Shown: positions 19,027-29,251 of the stretch, piece after piece | Position numbering within the stretch: the stretch's first letter is position 1 | Layout of the letters: each line of letters opens with the position of its first letter | NCBI RefSeq assembly: GCF_016767715.1 | Contig: NZ_CP050145.1 | Span: 3,224,001 to 3,288,000 of the forward strand | Direction: 5' to 3' | Source of the DNA: Mycobacteroides chelonae | Lineage (GTDB): Bacteria; Actinomycetota; Actinomycetes; Mycobacteriales; Mycobacteriaceae | DNA: 64,000 nucleotides | Translations under genes and position numbers: made by a program | Notes under the pieces: model-generated | The model's database searches: none | Told to the model about the DNA's origin: nothing | Seen by the model: only the letters and a program-made list of their open reading frames with translations

Positions 19027-19641
19027 CTACCATTCGATACCGCGTTGGCCCTTACGGCCCTGGTCCATCGGATGCTTGATCTTCGTCATCTCGGTCACCA
19101 GGTCGGCCGCATCCAGAAGCTGTTGTGGCGCGTCGCGTCCGGTGATGACCACATGCTGTGTGCCGGGGCGGGAACGAAGTACTTCGACAACTTCATCCAC
19201 ATCCACCCACCCCCACTTGAGCGGGTAGGTGAACTCGTCGAGCACGTAAAAGCCGTGTTCCTCCGCGGCCAGCCGCCGCGCGATCTCGGCCCATCCGGCG
19301 GCCGCATCGGCGGCGTGGTCGGTCTCGGTACCCGACTTACGCGACCAGGACCACCCTGAACCCATCTTGTGCCATTGCACCGAGCCGCCGATCCCGTGCT
19401 CGTCGTGCAGCTTGCCGAGCTCGCCGAAGACCGACTCCTCACCGACGCGCCACTTCGCACTCTTGACGAACTGGAACACAGCGACGTCGGCACCGTGATG
19501 CCAGGCCCGCAACGCCATACCAAAAGCGGCTGTGGACTTACCTTTTCCGGCACCCGTGTGCACAGCCAGTATCGGTGCGTTCCTCCGCGCCTTGGTGGTG
19601 AGCCCGTCCTCTGGCACCACCAACGGTTGTCCCTGTGGCAT
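19027..19641 (-). CDS. cobO: Cob(I)yrinic acid a,c-diamide adenosyltransferase CobO
   Basis: A 204-aa CobA/CobO/BtuR-family enzyme that attaches the 5'-deoxyadenosyl group of ATP to the cobalt of the corrin. The nucleotide loop HTGAGKGKST is near residues 28-37. Conserved downstream blocks are FQFVKS and the DEFTYPLKWGW region. The gene sits 17 nt after the chelatase gene and 3 nt before cobB. Adenosylation follows a,c-diamidation by CobB, so the two steps are encoded together. Confidence 0.95.
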   Translation of the reverse strand: MPQGQPLVVPEDGLTTKARRNAPILAVHTGAGKGKSTAAFGMALRAWHHGADVAVFQFVKSAKWRVGEESVFGELGKLHDEHGIGGSVQWHKMGSGWSWSRKSGTETDHAADAAAGWAEIARRLAAEEHGFYVLDEFTYPLKWGWVDVDEVVEVLRSRPGTQHVVITGRDAPQQLLDAADLVTEMTKIKHPMDQGRKGQRGIEW

Positions 19642-19658
19642 TGAACCCCTCCGCTATC

Positions 19659-21539
19659 TCACGCGGCGGCAGTGGCGCCGCGCACCACGCCGGCAAGCCG
19701 GTCGGCGTTCAGATGATCCAACTGCATCACCGGCGCATCAAGCTGCTGGGCCAGTGTGACTGCCAGATCCATTCTCACGAAAGAGGTCTCGCAATCGATC
19801 ACCACACACGCAACCTGCTCGGCGCGCAACATCCCTGCGGCTCGACGCGTCCGGCCCAACGGATCCGGCCCGCCGGTAGCCCGGCCATCGGTGAGCACCA
19901 CCACGAGCGCGCGGCGATGCGGATCGCGGCCTCGCTCACGGGCCACTAAATCCCGAGCCGCCAAAAGTCCTTGTGCCAGCGGTGTTTTGCCGCCAGTATC
20001 GAACTGCTGCAGCTTGCGCCCCGCGATATGCGTCGAGCTCGTCGGCGCCAGCAGCGTGGCCGCCTGCTGACCGCGGAAGGTGATGACCGCAACCTTGTCG
20101 CGTCGCTGATACGCATCACGCAGCAGCGACAAGGTGGCACCACTGACCGCCGACATCTTCTGACGTGCCGCCATCGACCCGGACGCATCGACTACGAAAA
20201 TCACCAGATTGCCTTCGCGGCCTTCCCTGATGGCCCACTGTAGATCGGACAGCACCGGTTTGGGCAGCCTGCCGGGTTCGGTCACCCGGCCAGCCGCGGA
20301 CATCAGCGTGCCGATTACGTGTACCCCGAATCCCTCATCGGAGCTCGGGGCGATGACCTTGCCGGTGCGGTTGCGTGCGGCCGAGCGTCGTCCCGGGGCC
20401 CCCATACCGACGCCGGGCACCCGAAATGTCTTCGCACGAAAGGTCGCAGAAGGCGCCGGGCTCTGCCGCGGCGGCGCCGGCGCCGCTGACGAATCCTGCT
20501 GTGAATCATCGTTTTTGGGCGGGTTCGCGGAAGGTTCCGGCGTGCCGCCACCGGGGCCGTCCGGATCGGGATCCGGATCGTCGTTGCCGGGGCCGTGATC
20601 CTGCGGCGGCGCGCTATCGCGCATCGCCTGGTCGAGCTGTTCGGGATCCAGGCCGGGTTCGTCGAACGGGTCCCGGCGCCGCCTGTGAGGCAGTGCCAAC
20701 TCGGCGGCCACCCGGATATCGGGCTCGCCGACCACCTCGGCACCACGCCATGCCGCATGCGCGACGGCGGCACGCGCCACCACCAGATCGGCACGCATCC
20801 CATCCACATCGAAGGCCGCGCACAACGCCGCGACACGCTGTAGCTCAGCGTCAGGCAGGACGACTCGCGGCAGCAGGCGCCGGGCGTCGGCAATCCGCGC
20901 CGCCAGCTCGGCCTCCTCGGATGCGTAGCGCGTCACGAACCCCGCCGGGTCAGCCTCGTACGCAAGGCGCCTGCGGATGACCTCGGCGCGCACCGCCACA
21001 TCGCGTGAGGCATGTACATCGACCGCGAATCCGAAACGGTCGAGCAGCTGCGGGCGCAGCTCCCCCTCTTCGGGATTCATGGTGCCGATCAGTACGAATC
21101 GCGCATCGTAGGAATGAGATACGCCATCACGCTCGACATGCACCCGGCCCATCGCCGCCGCATCGAGGATCACGTCAACGAGATGGTCATGCAGCAGGTT
21201 GACCTCGTCCACGTAGAGCACGCCGCCGTCGGCACGCGCCAGAAGCCCTGGGGAGAAAGCGTGTTCGCCATCGCGCAAGACCTTTTGCAGGTCGAGGGAT
21301 CCGACCACCCGATCCTCGGTCGCGCCGATCGGTAGCTCGACCAGTCGCGCACCATCGACCGTCCGCAGCACTGACGTCAACGCACGAACCGCCGTCGACT
21401 TGGCAGTGCCCTTCTCTCCACGAATGAGCACTCCACCGATATCGGGGCGCACCGCAGAAAGCACGAGTGCCAGCCGCAACTGGTCGTGCCCGACTATCGC
21501 ACTGAGTGGATACCCCGGAACGTCTGTGGTGCTAGCCAT
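19659..21539 (-). CDS. Magnesium-chelatase-like ChlI-ChlD fusion (probable cobaltochelatase subunit)
   Basis: A 626-aa protein. Residues about 10-300 form an AAA+ ATPase with Walker [10 protein letters not shown] and Walker [10 protein letters not shown] Pro/Asp-rich low-complexity linker follows (about 325-390). The C-terminal von Willebrand A domain has MIDAS residues DASGSM and TDGRATGG. It corresponds to Rv2850c. With a CobN large subunit encoded elsewhere it would insert Co2+ into hydrogenobyrinate diamide, replacing CobS/CobT. The cob operon context supports this over Mg insertion, since no chlorophyll pathway is expected. Its first eight bases overlap the end of the GNAT gene. Confidence 0.88.
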   Translation of the reverse strand: MASTTDVPGYPLSAIVGHDQLRLALVLSAVRPDIGGVLIRGEKGTAKSTAVRALTSVLRTVDGARLVELPIGATEDRVVGSLDLQKVLRDGEHAFSPGLLARADGGVLYVDEVNLLHDHLVDVILDAAAMGRVHVERDGVSHSYDARFVLIGTMNPEEGELRPQLLDRFGFAVDVHASRDVAVRAEVIRRRLAYEADPAGFVTRYASEEAELAARIADARRLLPRVVLPDAELQRVAALCAAFDVDGMRADLVVARAAVAHAAWRGAEVVGEPDIRVAAELALPHRRRRDPFDEPGLDPEQLDQAMRDSAPPQDHGPGNDDPDPDPDGPGGGTPEPSANPPKNDDSQQDSSAAPAPPRQSPAPSATFRAKTFRVPGVGMGAPGRRSAARNRTGKVIAPSSDEGFGVHVIGTLMSAAGRVTEPGRLPKPVLSDLQWAIREGREGNLVIFVVDASGSMAARQKMSAVSGATLSLLRDAYQRRDKVAVITFRGQQAATLLAPTSSTHIAGRKLQQFDTGGKTPLAQGLLAARDLVARERGRDPHRRALVVVLTDGRATGGPDPLGRTRRAAGMLRAEQVACVVIDCETSFVRMDLAVTLAQQLDAPVMQLDHLNADRLAGVVRGATAAA

Positions 21540-21978
21540 TTCCGGCCATCCAGGTCATGGGCACGTGCGCAATCTCGTCCTCGAGGAATTCATCACCGGA
21601 GACCACGAATCCCAGCTTGCCATACATGTCCTTCAGGTGTGCCTGCGCATTCAAACGACAGCGTGCGCCGTCGATCTCTGTCAGTACCGCACGCACCAGG
21701 TGCGCCGCATGCCCGCGGCCACGCTCGTGCGCCGCCGTACACACCCGCCCGATCCAGAAACCCGATCCGCCAGGATCCGCGAGCACGCGCAGGCCGCTGA
21801 CGACATCGCCGTTCTCGTTCTTGATCCAGAAGTGCCGGGTCTCTGGTTCGAGATCACGACCATCGAGATCCTGATAGGCGCAGTTCTGGCCGACAATGAA
21901 TGCTTCGGCACGCAACCGCAGCAGTCCGTAGAGTGTCGCGGCGTCCAGGTCAGCGGACCAGGACCACCCCGTACTCAC
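21532..21978 (-). CDS. ElaA-like GNAT acetyltransferase
   Basis: A 148-aa GNAT-fold protein starting with GTG at 21978, which overlaps the mqo stop (GTGA). Motif A is [19 protein letters not shown], with the acetyl-CoA-binding R/Q-x-x-G-x-G/A geometry. The early segment [16 protein letters not shown] is the ElaA signature. Family members acetylate small molecules or N-termini; the substrate is unknown. It corresponds to Rv2851c in the same position between mqo and the chelatase, an arrangement kept in M. tuberculosis. Confidence 0.85.
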   Translation of the reverse strand: MSTGWSWSADLDAATLYGLLRLRAEAFIVGQNCAYQDLDGRDLEPETRHFWIKNENGDVVSGLRVLADPGGSGFWIGRVCTAAHERGRGHAAHLVRAVLTEIDGARCRLNAQAHLKDMYGKLGFVVSGDEFLEDEIAHVPMTWMAGNG

Positions 21979-23459
21979 TGCTCCAGGCCGAGAACCTGTG
22001 TCCCCCAGTCCCATACCTCACCGAACAGTGACGGCTCGTCCGACAGGCTGATGCCGAGCGACGGAATCATTTCCTTGAGCTTGGGCATCCAGTTCGCGAA
22101 CCGGTCGGGGAAGCAACGCTGCATGACGTCGAGCATGGCGGGCACCGCGGTGGAGGCACCCGGCGACGCTCCGAGCAGGCCGGCGATGCTGCCGTCGGCC
22201 GAATTGAGCACCATGGTCCCGAATTCGAGCGCACCACCCTTGCCCTTGGCCGGCCGAATAACCTGTACGCGCTGCCCGGCGGTGATCAGCTCCCAATCGG
22301 AACGCTGTGCCTTGGGCGCGAATTCACGCAGCATGTCGATTCGGTCGTCCGGTGTCAGACGCAACTGGCTCAGCAGGAAGTTCACCAGACCGAACTCCGT
22401 CAGACCCACACCGATCATCGACGCCAGGTTGTTGGGCTTCACCGTCGAGGGCAGATCGGTGATCTTGCCCATCTTCAGGAACTTGGGCGACCACCCGGCG
22501 AACGGTCCGAAAAGCAGCCATTCCTTGCCGTTGATCACGCGAGTGTCCAGGTGCGGCGCGGACATCGGCGGGGCACCGAGCGGCGGGAAGCCGTACACCT
22601 TGGCCTTGTGTCCCTCGGTGAGATCTGTGTTGTTGGTGCGCAAGAAGGCACCACTCACCGGGAACCCGCCGAAGCCCTTGGCTTCGGGGATTCCGGCCTT
22701 CTGCAGCAGACCCAGAGCTCCACCACCGGCGCCGACGAATACGAACTTGGCCTTGAGCTTGCGCTTCTCGCCCGTACGACCGTTGACCAGCTTGAGAAGC
22801 CATCCACCGTCGCTCTCACGGCTGATGTTGCGGACCTCGACACCGAAAATCGCGTTGGTACCGGTACGGACTCCGAAGCCCACCAGCTGCTTTGACAGCT
22901 CACCGAAGTCGACATCGGTGCCGTCCTGGCTCCAGTTCAATCCCACCGGATCGGAGAAATCGCGTCCGGCGGCCATGAGCGGCAGTCGGCGCGCGAACTC
23001 GTCGTCGTCGTTGATGAACTCCATCTTCGCGAACAGCGGGTTGCCGACCAACGCATCGTGGCGCTTACGAAGGAACTCGACCTTGTCGGCTCCGTGCACG
23101 TAGCTCACATGCGGGATGGGGTTGAGGAATCCGCGGACGTCGGGCAGCACACCGTTCTCAACGGCGTAGGCCCAGAACTGGCGCGACACCTGGAACTGCT
23201 CGTTGACGGTGATGGCCTTGGTGATGTCGATCGAGCCATCTGCCTTCTGCGGCGTGTAGTTGAGCTCGCAGAGCGCCGAGTGCCCGGTACCCGCGTTGTT
23301 CCACGGGTCGCTGCTTTCGCTGGCGGCCGCATCAAGGCGCTCGATCAAGGTGATCGACAGGTCCGGTTCGACCAATCGCAGCAAGGCGCTGAGCGTCGCG
23401 CTCATGATCCCTGACCCAATCAGGGCAACGTCTGTCTGCTCCACCTGCGCTTTTGACAC
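21975..23459 (-). CDS. mqo: Malate:quinone oxidoreductase
   Basis: A 494-aa FAD-dependent membrane-associated enzyme oxidising malate to oxaloacetate and reducing menaquinone, an alternative to NAD malate dehydrogenase. The Rossmann motif is [11 protein letters not shown] (near residues 14-24). The family blocks [18 protein letters not shown] and GASPGAST are present. GTG at 23459 is chosen because AAGGA lies about 9 nt upstream and length then matches M. tuberculosis Mqo (493 aa); the frame extends further to 23522. It heads the run into GNAT, chelatase, cobO and cobB. Confidence 0.95.
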   Translation of the reverse strand: MSKAQVEQTDVALIGSGIMSATLSALLRLVEPDLSITLIERLDAAASESSDPWNNAGTGHSALCELNYTPQKADGSIDITKAITVNEQFQVSRQFWAYAVENGVLPDVRGFLNPIPHVSYVHGADKVEFLRKRHDALVGNPLFAKMEFINDDDEFARRLPLMAAGRDFSDPVGLNWSQDGTDVDFGELSKQLVGFGVRTGTNAIFGVEVRNISRESDGGWLLKLVNGRTGEKRKLKAKFVFVGAGGGALGLLQKAGIPEAKGFGGFPVSGAFLRTNNTDLTEGHKAKVYGFPPLGAPPMSAPHLDTRVINGKEWLLFGPFAGWSPKFLKMGKITDLPSTVKPNNLASMIGVGLTEFGLVNFLLSQLRLTPDDRIDMLREFAPKAQRSDWELITAGQRVQVIRPAKGKGGALEFGTMVLNSADGSIAGLLGASPGASTAVPAMLDVMQRCFPDRFANWMPKLKEMIPSLGISLSDEPSLFGEVWDWGTQVLGLEQ

Positions 23460-23488
23460 CGGTTCACTGTCCTTTTCGAATCTGATGG

Positions 23489-23508
23489 AGTGGCAACGCT
23501 TCGCCACT
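23489..23508. promoter_or_regulatory. Inverted repeat in the mqo / hydrolase divergent region
   Basis: AGTGGC and GCCACT are perfect 6-bp arms around eight bases, 30 bp before the mqo start and 58 bp before the divergent hydrolase. It may be an operator or a leader hairpin. No regulator gene is adjacent. Confidence 0.3.
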
Positions 23509-23566
23509 ACCGGGGAGTACACACAGGTTATCGCGCGGGTAATTCAGTCATTCCTTCAACTAGGCT

Positions 23567-24544
23567 ATGCCCGTGACATGGGAATCCGATGTCCTCGATG
23601 GCTACCTTCGAAAAACCATTGAACTGGGCATTGACCCTGACGGCGAAGGTGTAATTACCGCCACACTGGTGCGGCCGGAAATTCAGCCGGATACCGGGCG
23701 CGCGGTGCTGATGGTGCACGGATATACCGACTACTTCTTCCACACCGAGCTTGCCGAACATTTCTCGGCTCGCGGCTATCGCTTCTTCGCGCTCGACTTG
23801 CGTAAATGCGGGCGTTCCCGGCGCGCTCACCAAACCCCGCACTACATCAGCGACCTATCGCTCTACGACGCCGAGCTCAACGCCGCGGTGAACATCATCA
23901 CCGGACACAGCGCAGGTGCACCGCTGCTCGTGTACGGGCACTCCGCCGGCGGTCTGATCGTCTCGCTGTGGCTCAACCGTCTACGGGTGTCCACCGGCCT
24001 GGGCGATGTCTCGGGTCTCATCCTCAACAGCCCCTGGCTGGATCTTCAGGGCCGTCCTCTCCTCCGCAGCGGCGGCACCACTGCGGCCGTCAAGGCGATT
24101 TCGAGGTTCCGCGCCAAACAAGCGATTCCGCTTCCGCACGAAGGCGCATACGGAGCGAGCCTGCACAAGGATTTCCACGGAGAGTTCGACTACAACCTGG
24201 AATGGAAGCCGGTCGGCGGATTTCCGGTGCGGTTCGGGTGGATCAGTGCGATCCGGCGTGGGCACGCCGAACTACATCGCGGCCTGGACGTCGGGGTGCC
24301 CAACCTGATCCTGCGCTCGGACCGCAGCCTCCCGGGCGACGTCAGCGCGGCGGCGGCACTGCACGGTGATGCGGTGCTGGATGTTCAGCAAATCGCGCGC
24401 TGGGCGGGATGCATCGGCAACCATCAACGGGTCATCCCGATCCCCGATGCCAAACACGATGTGTTCTTGTCGGTCGCGGAACCACGCACACGGGCCTACG
24501 GGGAGTTGAACTCCTGGCTGGACTGGTACGAGGCGGGCAGCTAG
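23567..24544 (+). CDS. Alpha/beta hydrolase (serine lipase/esterase type)
   Basis: A 325-aa cytosolic hydrolase resembling Rv2854. Oxyanion-side motif HGYTDY (51-56), nucleophile elbow GHSAGG with Ser126, and a C-terminal catalytic His in AKHDVFLS. It resembles the monoacylglycerol-lipase/lysophospholipase group. A second GHSAG string at 113-117 precedes the true elbow but lies in a loop before the beta strand. Divergent from mqo. Its stop is one base from the end of the convergent gene at 24546. Substrate unknown. Confidence 0.85.
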   Translation: MPVTWESDVLDGYLRKTIELGIDPDGEGVITATLVRPEIQPDTGRAVLMVHGYTDYFFHTELAEHFSARGYRFFALDLRKCGRSRRAHQTPHYISDLSLYDAELNAAVNIITGHSAGAPLLVYGHSAGGLIVSLWLNRLRVSTGLGDVSGLILNSPWLDLQGRPLLRSGGTTAAVKAISRFRAKQAIPLPHEGAYGASLHKDFHGEFDYNLEWKPVGGFPVRFGWISAIRRGHAELHRGLDVGVPNLILRSDRSLPGDVSAAAALHGDAVLDVQQIARWAGCIGNHQRVIPIPDAKHDVFLSVAEPRTRAYGELNSWLDWYEAGS

Positions 24545-24545
24545 C

Positions 24546-25172
24546 TCACCAGGAGCTGCTGCGCAGGACCACCTCGGCCGCCAGTTCCGGCGTGAGGTCA
24601 CGAGTCGCCGATCGGCGGCCCATCAGTTCGACAATCCGATAGTCGCCGTAGACGAAGCGCTGGCTGGCGCGGGCGATGGCACGGGTCGCGTCCGAGGTGA
24701 CCAAGACGGTGGTATTGATCTCCACCGGCGGGCAGTGCTTGTCCCGGATCAGCCCGGCGCGGTCGGCGACCCGCGGGTGTCCACGGTCGATCGCCACGAG
24801 ACCAATAAACCTGTCGAGTTTGCTGGCAGCCAGATCCCAGGCCAGCTCACCGCCCGCACGATCTCCCACCAGGAGCGCAACCTTGACGCCGATGTCGTCG
24901 AGCACTCCGGTGATGGCTTTGGCGTGAAGATGTGGGTCGTGGCCGATCACCGCGGTGCGCAGCCCCGCGGTGTGCAGCCGCTCGCATACCGAGCGATAAC
25001 TGAGCGCGAAATGCCCGGCAGCGGCCAGCATGACGACGGTGGTTCCCTTATCCGGCCCCGAAACGTTGACCTGCACCGTACGGCCGTCAATCGTGACGAC
25101 CTGGTGCAATTCACCGTCACGCGCAGGTGGAGGCCCTGGGCGCGGGGGGCGAAGCTCGGGCGGCGGACTCAT
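24546..25172 (-). CDS. Alpha/beta-hydrolase-fold protein lacking the catalytic serine
   Basis: A 208-aa protein with a Pro-rich N-terminus (about 1-20) and then an alpha/beta hydrolase core: MLAAAGHFALSYRSV in place of the oxyanion loop, and LLVGDRAGGELAWDLA at the nucleophile elbow. In the elbow GxSxG reads G-D-R-A-G, so Arg105 replaces Ser, and no obvious substitute Cys or Asp nucleophile follows at that position. The protein is shorter than active relatives. It may be a non-catalytic, ligand-binding member or a remnant. The region 25173-25281 upstream holds one copy of a dispersed 18-21-nt repeat. Confidence 0.65.
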   Translation of the reverse strand: MSPPPELRPPRPGPPPARDGELHQVVTIDGRTVQVNVSGPDKGTTVVMLAAAGHFALSYRSVCERLHTAGLRTAVIGHDPHLHAKAITGVLDDIGVKVALLVGDRAGGELAWDLAASKLDRFIGLVAIDRGHPRVADRAGLIRDKHCPPVEINTTVLVTSDATRAIARASQRFVYGDYRIVELMGRRSATRDLTPELAAEVVLRSSSW

Positions 25173-25173
25173 A

Positions 25174-25194
25174 GATGAGCCGCTTGCGCGAAGA
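25174..25194. repeat. Dispersed 21-nt repeat, copy A
   Basis: The + strand begins GATGAGCCGCTTGCGCGA and continues AGA. The same 21 nt occurs inverted at 48429-48449 and its first 18 nt at 49246-49263. Copy A lies two bases before the start codon of the hydrolase-fold gene. Confidence 0.7.
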
Positions 25195-25281
25195 CCTTGG
25201 GCATGGGCGCACGCTACCTGAGTGCGACCGTTCCGGTTGGGCTTTTAACCAGCCCTTTCAGGAAACTTTCACCCAGAGCCG

Positions 25282-25962
25282 TCAGGTGCGTTCGATCTTG
25301 TCGACCTGTTTCGCCACGATGTCCAGGAAGGTATGGGGCATGGTCGCGACTGCCTTGACCGACGGATCGCGCAGGTCGAAGGATGTCGCCACCATCGCCA
25401 CGCCCCGGATATTCGCGAAAGCCATGTACCGGGAAGTCGTGCCCTTGGGCATGATCATTGTTTGCTTGTAGACGAGGACGCCGACAGGTCCGCCTTGCAC
25501 CGGATCGGTGATCATCGGCGTCCCGGGCGAGTTCTTGTCGAAGAACACCTCGTACTTGGCGCACCGGGTCGCCACCGCTTGCACGTTGGCCAGGTCGATG
25601 GTGTCGCGCAACAGGCTGACGATGATGTTCGCGCCGTTGAACCGCGCGATGTATCGCGCGGTGTTCTCGGGGCCCGCTCTACCCGCATTGGCCAAACGGG
25701 GCGACAAGCCGTCCGCGCATCCTTGCGGATTCGAGGGCATCGCACCGATTACCTGCTGGTTGTTGACCGTCACGGGCCCCAGATCGGCGACAACCCTGTC
25801 GTACTTGGCGCCCTGCGGCAGCTCATCGGCCGTCAGGAGCGACTGCGCGATGCGCGCCCCCGGCCAGGTGGCGGTACCCGACACCGTCTGGGTGCAGCCC
25901 ACTAGCGCCAGTGTGAATGCTGCGATAGCTGTGATGTTCCTGAAGCCCCGGTGCACCCGCAC
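25282..25962 (-). CDS. Putative lipoprotein (DUF5642-like)
   Basis: A 226-aa protein with a signal peptide and lipobox LVGC (Cys at about residue 23), so it is probably anchored in the outer leaflet of the inner membrane. The mature part has ADELPQGAKYDR and a repeated MPSNPQGC / ATRCAKYEVF pattern like other mycobacterial DUF5642 lipoproteins. It starts at GTG 25962, 23 nt after cobQ, so it could be the distal gene of the mapB-cobQ operon. No enzymatic motif is visible. Function unknown. Confidence 0.75.
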   Translation of the reverse strand: MRVHRGFRNITAIAAFTLALVGCTQTVSGTATWPGARIAQSLLTADELPQGAKYDRVVADLGPVTVNNQQVIGAMPSNPQGCADGLSPRLANAGRAGPENTARYIARFNGANIIVSLLRDTIDLANVQAVATRCAKYEVFFDKNSPGTPMITDPVQGGPVGVLVYKQTMIMPKGTTSRYMAFANIRGVAMVATSFDLRDPSVKAVATMPHTFLDIVAKQVDKIERT

Positions 25963-25985
25963 AGGCTATTCGACCCGCGCCCCAA

Positions 25986-27506
25986 TCACCGACTGTGCTC
26001 GATTACCGGATATGACGGCTCCGATCCCGGACGACCGGCGTCTTGCCACACGGCTGCCAGCGCATCGACGTCGATGTGGGTGTCGATGAGATCGGCCAAT
26101 CTGTCCAGCTGAGCCGCACGGCGGTCCGCGACGTTGGTGTCCGCCGCGACGGTGAATCCCGAGCGTCCGGCCGCGGACGCCGCCTCGGTGAGCCATCTGC
26201 GCCGGAAATCGTCGTTGTCCAGCAGTCCATGCCAATGGGTGCCCCGGACCGCACCGTGGGCAGCGCCCTCGTGATGATCGGTCAGCCACGGCAGCACCGC
26301 CGAGCGGGTGACCGTTCCGTGGTGGATCTCATAGCCGCTCAGCCCCGGAGACTGCCAGTGCCGCAGCGTCTTAACCGGTTGGAAGGCGATGTCGATATCG
26401 AGCAGACCCAAGCCACTGACCGTGCCGGCACCCGACTCGACGCGATCATCGATCGTGGTGGCAAGCATCTGGAACCCGCCACAAATGCCCAGCACCGGGC
26501 CGCCCGAACGGGCATGTGCGACAACCGCGTCGGCGATCCCGTTGCCCCGCATCCAGGCCAGATCGGCGACGGTGGCCTTGGTGCCGGGAAGGACCACCAC
26601 ATCGGCATCGGCGATGTCGGCGGGATGAGCAACCCACCGCACGATCACCCCGGGCTCACACGCGATGGCCTCGATATCGGTCGAGTTGGAGATTCGGGGC
26701 AGGCGCACCGCGGCCACCCGGAGCCATTCCCTCCCGATGGGTGTGGCGGGGCGGCCCACCTGAGCCGATGCCACCACAGAGACCGAATCCTCTGCATCAA
26801 GCCATAATTGGTCGTCGTAGGGCAGCACACCGTAGGTGGTTCGGCCGGTCAGCGCGGCAAGCTGCTCGAGTCCCGGATCCAGCAGTGTGCGGTCACCACG
26901 AAACTTGTTGACGATGTATCCGGCGACGAGTCGTTGATCCGCGGGCTCGAGCACGCCCACCGATCCGAACAGGTGGGCCAGCACACCGCCCCGGTCGATA
27001 TCACCGACCAGCACCACCGGCAGGCCCGCTGCCTGTGCCAGCCCCATGTTGGCGATATCGGTCGCTCGCAGGTTGATTTCGGCGACCGAGCCGGCACCCT
27101 CACAGATAACCACATCGAATTCCGCACGCAGCGAACATAATTCCGTGGCCACCACCTGCCGCAGTTCCTCGCGATGCTCGATATAGGAACGCGCGCTAAC
27201 GTTCCCTGTCGCCTGCCCGCGTACCACCAGCTGCGAGGTCCGGTCACTACCGGGCTTGAGCAGTACCGGATTGAATCGGACCGAAGGTTCCAGGCCGCAG
27301 GCGCGTGCCTGCAATGCCTGCGCGCGTCCGATCTCTCCCCCGTCCATCGTCACCACGGAGTTGTTGGACATGTTTTGTGCCTTGAACGGCGCGACACGAA
27401 TCCCCTTGCGGGCCAGTAGCCGACACAGGCCGGTCACCACCAGACTCTTACCGGCGTCGGAGCTGACGCCCCCTACCAGCAGCGCGCCGGACACGGCGCC
27501 CGTCAT
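25986..27506 (-). CDS. cobQ: Cobyric acid synthase CobQ
   Basis: A 506-aa glutamine-dependent amidotransferase that amidates carboxylates b, d, e and g of adenosylcobyrinic acid a,c-diamide. The N-terminal dethiobiotin-synthetase-like ATPase has [10 protein letters not shown] and [11 protein letters not shown]. The C-terminal class-I glutaminase has the catalytic Cys in GICGGFQML and a late His in GTHWHG. The start at 27506 overlaps the mapB stop (ATGA), so translation is coupled to methionine aminopeptidase. The longer frame to 27572 is inside mapB. It is separated from the cobB/cobO cluster by about 6 kb. Confidence 0.94.
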   Translation of the reverse strand: MTGAVSGALLVGGVSSDAGKSLVVTGLCRLLARKGIRVAPFKAQNMSNNSVVTMDGGEIGRAQALQARACGLEPSVRFNPVLLKPGSDRTSQLVVRGQATGNVSARSYIEHREELRQVVATELCSLRAEFDVVICEGAGSVAEINLRATDIANMGLAQAAGLPVVLVGDIDRGGVLAHLFGSVGVLEPADQRLVAGYIVNKFRGDRTLLDPGLEQLAALTGRTTYGVLPYDDQLWLDAEDSVSVVASAQVGRPATPIGREWLRVAAVRLPRISNSTDIEAIACEPGVIVRWVAHPADIADADVVVLPGTKATVADLAWMRGNGIADAVVAHARSGGPVLGICGGFQMLATTIDDRVESGAGTVSGLGLLDIDIAFQPVKTLRHWQSPGLSGYEIHHGTVTRSAVLPWLTDHHEGAAHGAVRGTHWHGLLDNDDFRRRWLTEAASAAGRSGFTVAADTNVADRRAAQLDRLADLIDTHIDVDALAAVWQDAGRPGSEPSYPVIEHSR

Positions 27507-28363
27507 GGCAGTGTCAGAATCTCTACTCCGTCGTCGGTGACCACCATGGTGTGCTCGAACTGCGCGGTCCATTGTTTATCGGTGGTCGCCACTGTCCAGG
27601 TGTCGTCCCAGATCTCATAGTCCAGCGATCCGAGGTTGATCATCGGTTCGATGGTGAACGTCATGCCCGGCTCGATGACGATGTCCAGATTGGGGTCATC
27701 GTAGTGCGGCACGATGAGCCCGTTGTGGAACGTGGGGCCCACACCGTGCCCGGTGAAGGAGCGAACCACGTTGTAACCGAAACGCTTTGCATAGGCCTCG
27801 ATCACCCGTCCGACGACGCTGAGTGCCCGGCCCGGCTTGACGGCATTGATGGCCCGCATGGTTGCCTCCCGGGTGCGGTCTACCAGCAGGCGGTGTTCCT
27901 CGGAGACATTCCCCGCCAGGAATGTGGCGTTGGTGTCTCCGTGCACGCCGTCGATGTAGGCGGTGACGTCGATGTTGACGATGTCGCCGTCCTCGATCAC
28001 GGTCGAGTCCGGTATCCCGTGGCAGATGATCTCGTTGAGCGACGTGCAGCACGACTTGGGAAATCCCTTGTACCCCAGCGTTGACGGGTAAGCACCCTGG
28101 GAAACCATGTAGTCGTGGGCGATCCGGTCCAGCTCGTCGGTGGTGACCCCGGGGGCCACGGCCTCACCGGCAAGCGCCAGCGCCTGCGCCGCGATCCTGC
28201 CGGCGACGCGCATCTTCTCGACGACCTCGGGTGTCTGAACGTACGGCTCCCCGATGGCCTCCGCGACCTCGGACTTGCCCACGTATTCGGGGCGGTCGAT
28301 CGACACGGGAACCTGGCGCTCGGGAGACAGCGTTCCCGGACGCAATGCGGCACGAACAGTCAT
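27503..28363 (-). CDS. mapB: Methionine aminopeptidase (MapB type)
   Basis: A 286-aa type I methionine aminopeptidase with the roughly 40-residue N-terminal extension typical of actinobacterial MapB. The dinuclear metal ligands appear in order: Asp in [16 protein letters not shown] (two Asp), His in [11 protein letters not shown], Glu in IEPMINL and Glu in FEHTMVV. It removes initiator methionine from nascent proteins. It is preceded by the transpeptidase gene (31-nt gap) and overlaps cobQ by four bases. The Pro-rich N-terminus ([11 protein letters not shown]) resembles the linker that binds the ribosome in M. tuberculosis MapB. Confidence 0.94.
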   Translation of the reverse strand: MTVRAALRPGTLSPERQVPVSIDRPEYVGKSEVAEAIGEPYVQTPEVVEKMRVAGRIAAQALALAGEAVAPGVTTDELDRIAHDYMVSQGAYPSTLGYKGFPKSCCTSLNEIICHGIPDSTVIEDGDIVNIDVTAYIDGVHGDTNATFLAGNVSEEHRLLVDRTREATMRAINAVKPGRALSVVGRVIEAYAKRFGYNVVRSFTGHGVGPTFHNGLIVPHYDDPNLDIVIEPGMTFTIEPMINLGSLDYEIWDDTWTVATTDKQWTAQFEHTMVVTDDGVEILTLP

Positions 28364-28394
28364 GAAGGCAGCGTAGCGGGGCCTGCCGAGATCG

Positions 28395-29162
28395 CTACGC
28401 GTTGATGACGATGGGGTCGCCGATACCGACGGTGTTGTAGTACCAGGCCGCGTTGTCGGGACTCAGGTTGATGCAGCCGTGGCTGACGTTCGAATTGCCC
28501 TGCGCTCCCGTAGACCACGGGGCACTGTGCACGTAGACGCCACCCCAGGTGACCCGCACCGCGTAGTACACGGTCAGCTTGTAGCCCTCCGGATCATTCA
28601 GCGGAATACCGATGGTCCGCGAATCCATGACCACCGGACTCTGCTTTTCCAGGGCGGTGAACGAGCCGACCGGTGTGGGGTGCTTGGGCTTTCCCATCGA
28701 CGCGGGCATCTCACGCATGACCGTGCCGTCGATCTTGACCGTGAAGGTGTGCGCGCTGATGCTGGCGATGCCCAGCACCTCCGAGCCGGTCTGGAACTTG
28801 TACTTCATACCGCTCACGCCGTTCACGGACACCGTGATCGACGAATGCGCGGGCCAATACTCACGAGGAGTGAAACGAACCGTCGCATCGTCCACCCAGC
28901 TGAATGTCCCGGACGGAACCTTCGACGCGGAGAAATTGATGGAACGCTCCGCGGCGGGCCGATCGGCGACAGGGGCCGCGAAATGAACCGTCACCGGCAT
29001 GGCCACCCCGACCGTCTGACCCGGCGTGGGTGAGACGGATGCCACCCCGCGAGGGGATGCGGCCGTTGCCTGGCCGAGGGTCGCTGGTGTGGTGATGGCC
29101 ACGTTCATCAGGAGGCTGGCGAGCCCGGTCACCACAAGCACACTCCGAAATGCTCTGCGCAA
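28395..29162 (-). CDS. L,D-transpeptidase, LdtMt1-like
   Basis: A 255-aa secreted peptidoglycan transpeptidase making 3-to-3 meso-DAP crosslinks, the major crosslink in mycobacteria and a target of carbapenems. It has an N-terminal membrane anchor (about 7-28), one Ig-like domain (about 40-125) and a YkuD domain with HSAPWS and catalytic Cys230 in [11 protein letters not shown]. Long identical blocks to LdtMt1 are recalled ([10 protein letters not shown], [17 protein letters not shown]). TTG at 29162 is chosen because GGGAGG lies 9 nt upstream and the start matches LdtMt1; the open frame to 29243 is longer. A palindrome resembling BlaI/MecI operators lies 29 bp upstream. Confidence 0.9.
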   Translation of the reverse strand: MRRAFRSVLVVTGLASLLMNVAITTPATLGQATAASPRGVASVSPTPGQTVGVAMPVTVHFAAPVADRPAAERSINFSASKVPSGTFSWVDDATVRFTPREYWPAHSSITVSVNGVSGMKYKFQTGSEVLGIASISAHTFTVKIDGTVMREMPASMGKPKHPTPVGSFTALEKQSPVVMDSRTIGIPLNDPEGYKLTVYYAVRVTWGGVYVHSAPWSTGAQGNSNVSHGCINLSPDNAAWYYNTVGIGDPIVINA

Positions 29163-29190
29163 GCTCTCGATCCTCCCTGGATGCTGTTTT

Positions 29191-29203
29191 ACTACATGGT
29201 AGT
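29191..29203. promoter_or_regulatory. ACTAC-3-GTAGT palindrome upstream of the L,D-transpeptidase
   Basis: Perfect 5-bp arms ACTAC and GTAGT flank ATG. The arms resemble BlaI/MecI-type boxes, in which ACTACA and TGTAGT halves recur. On the minus strand it contains TACCAT, a possible -10 hexamer giving a transcript start about 28 nt before the TTG. Regulation by BlaI is a hypothesis. Confidence 0.4.
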
Positions 29204-29251
29204 TCGTAATCGCCCGGCGGAACGTTAGCGACAGCGAGCACAATCGGCTTC

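Noticed and set aside
25963-29250. Cobalamin riboswitch near cobQ or mapB
   Set aside because: The gaps are only 23-88 bp and none shows a B12-box-like sequence by eye.
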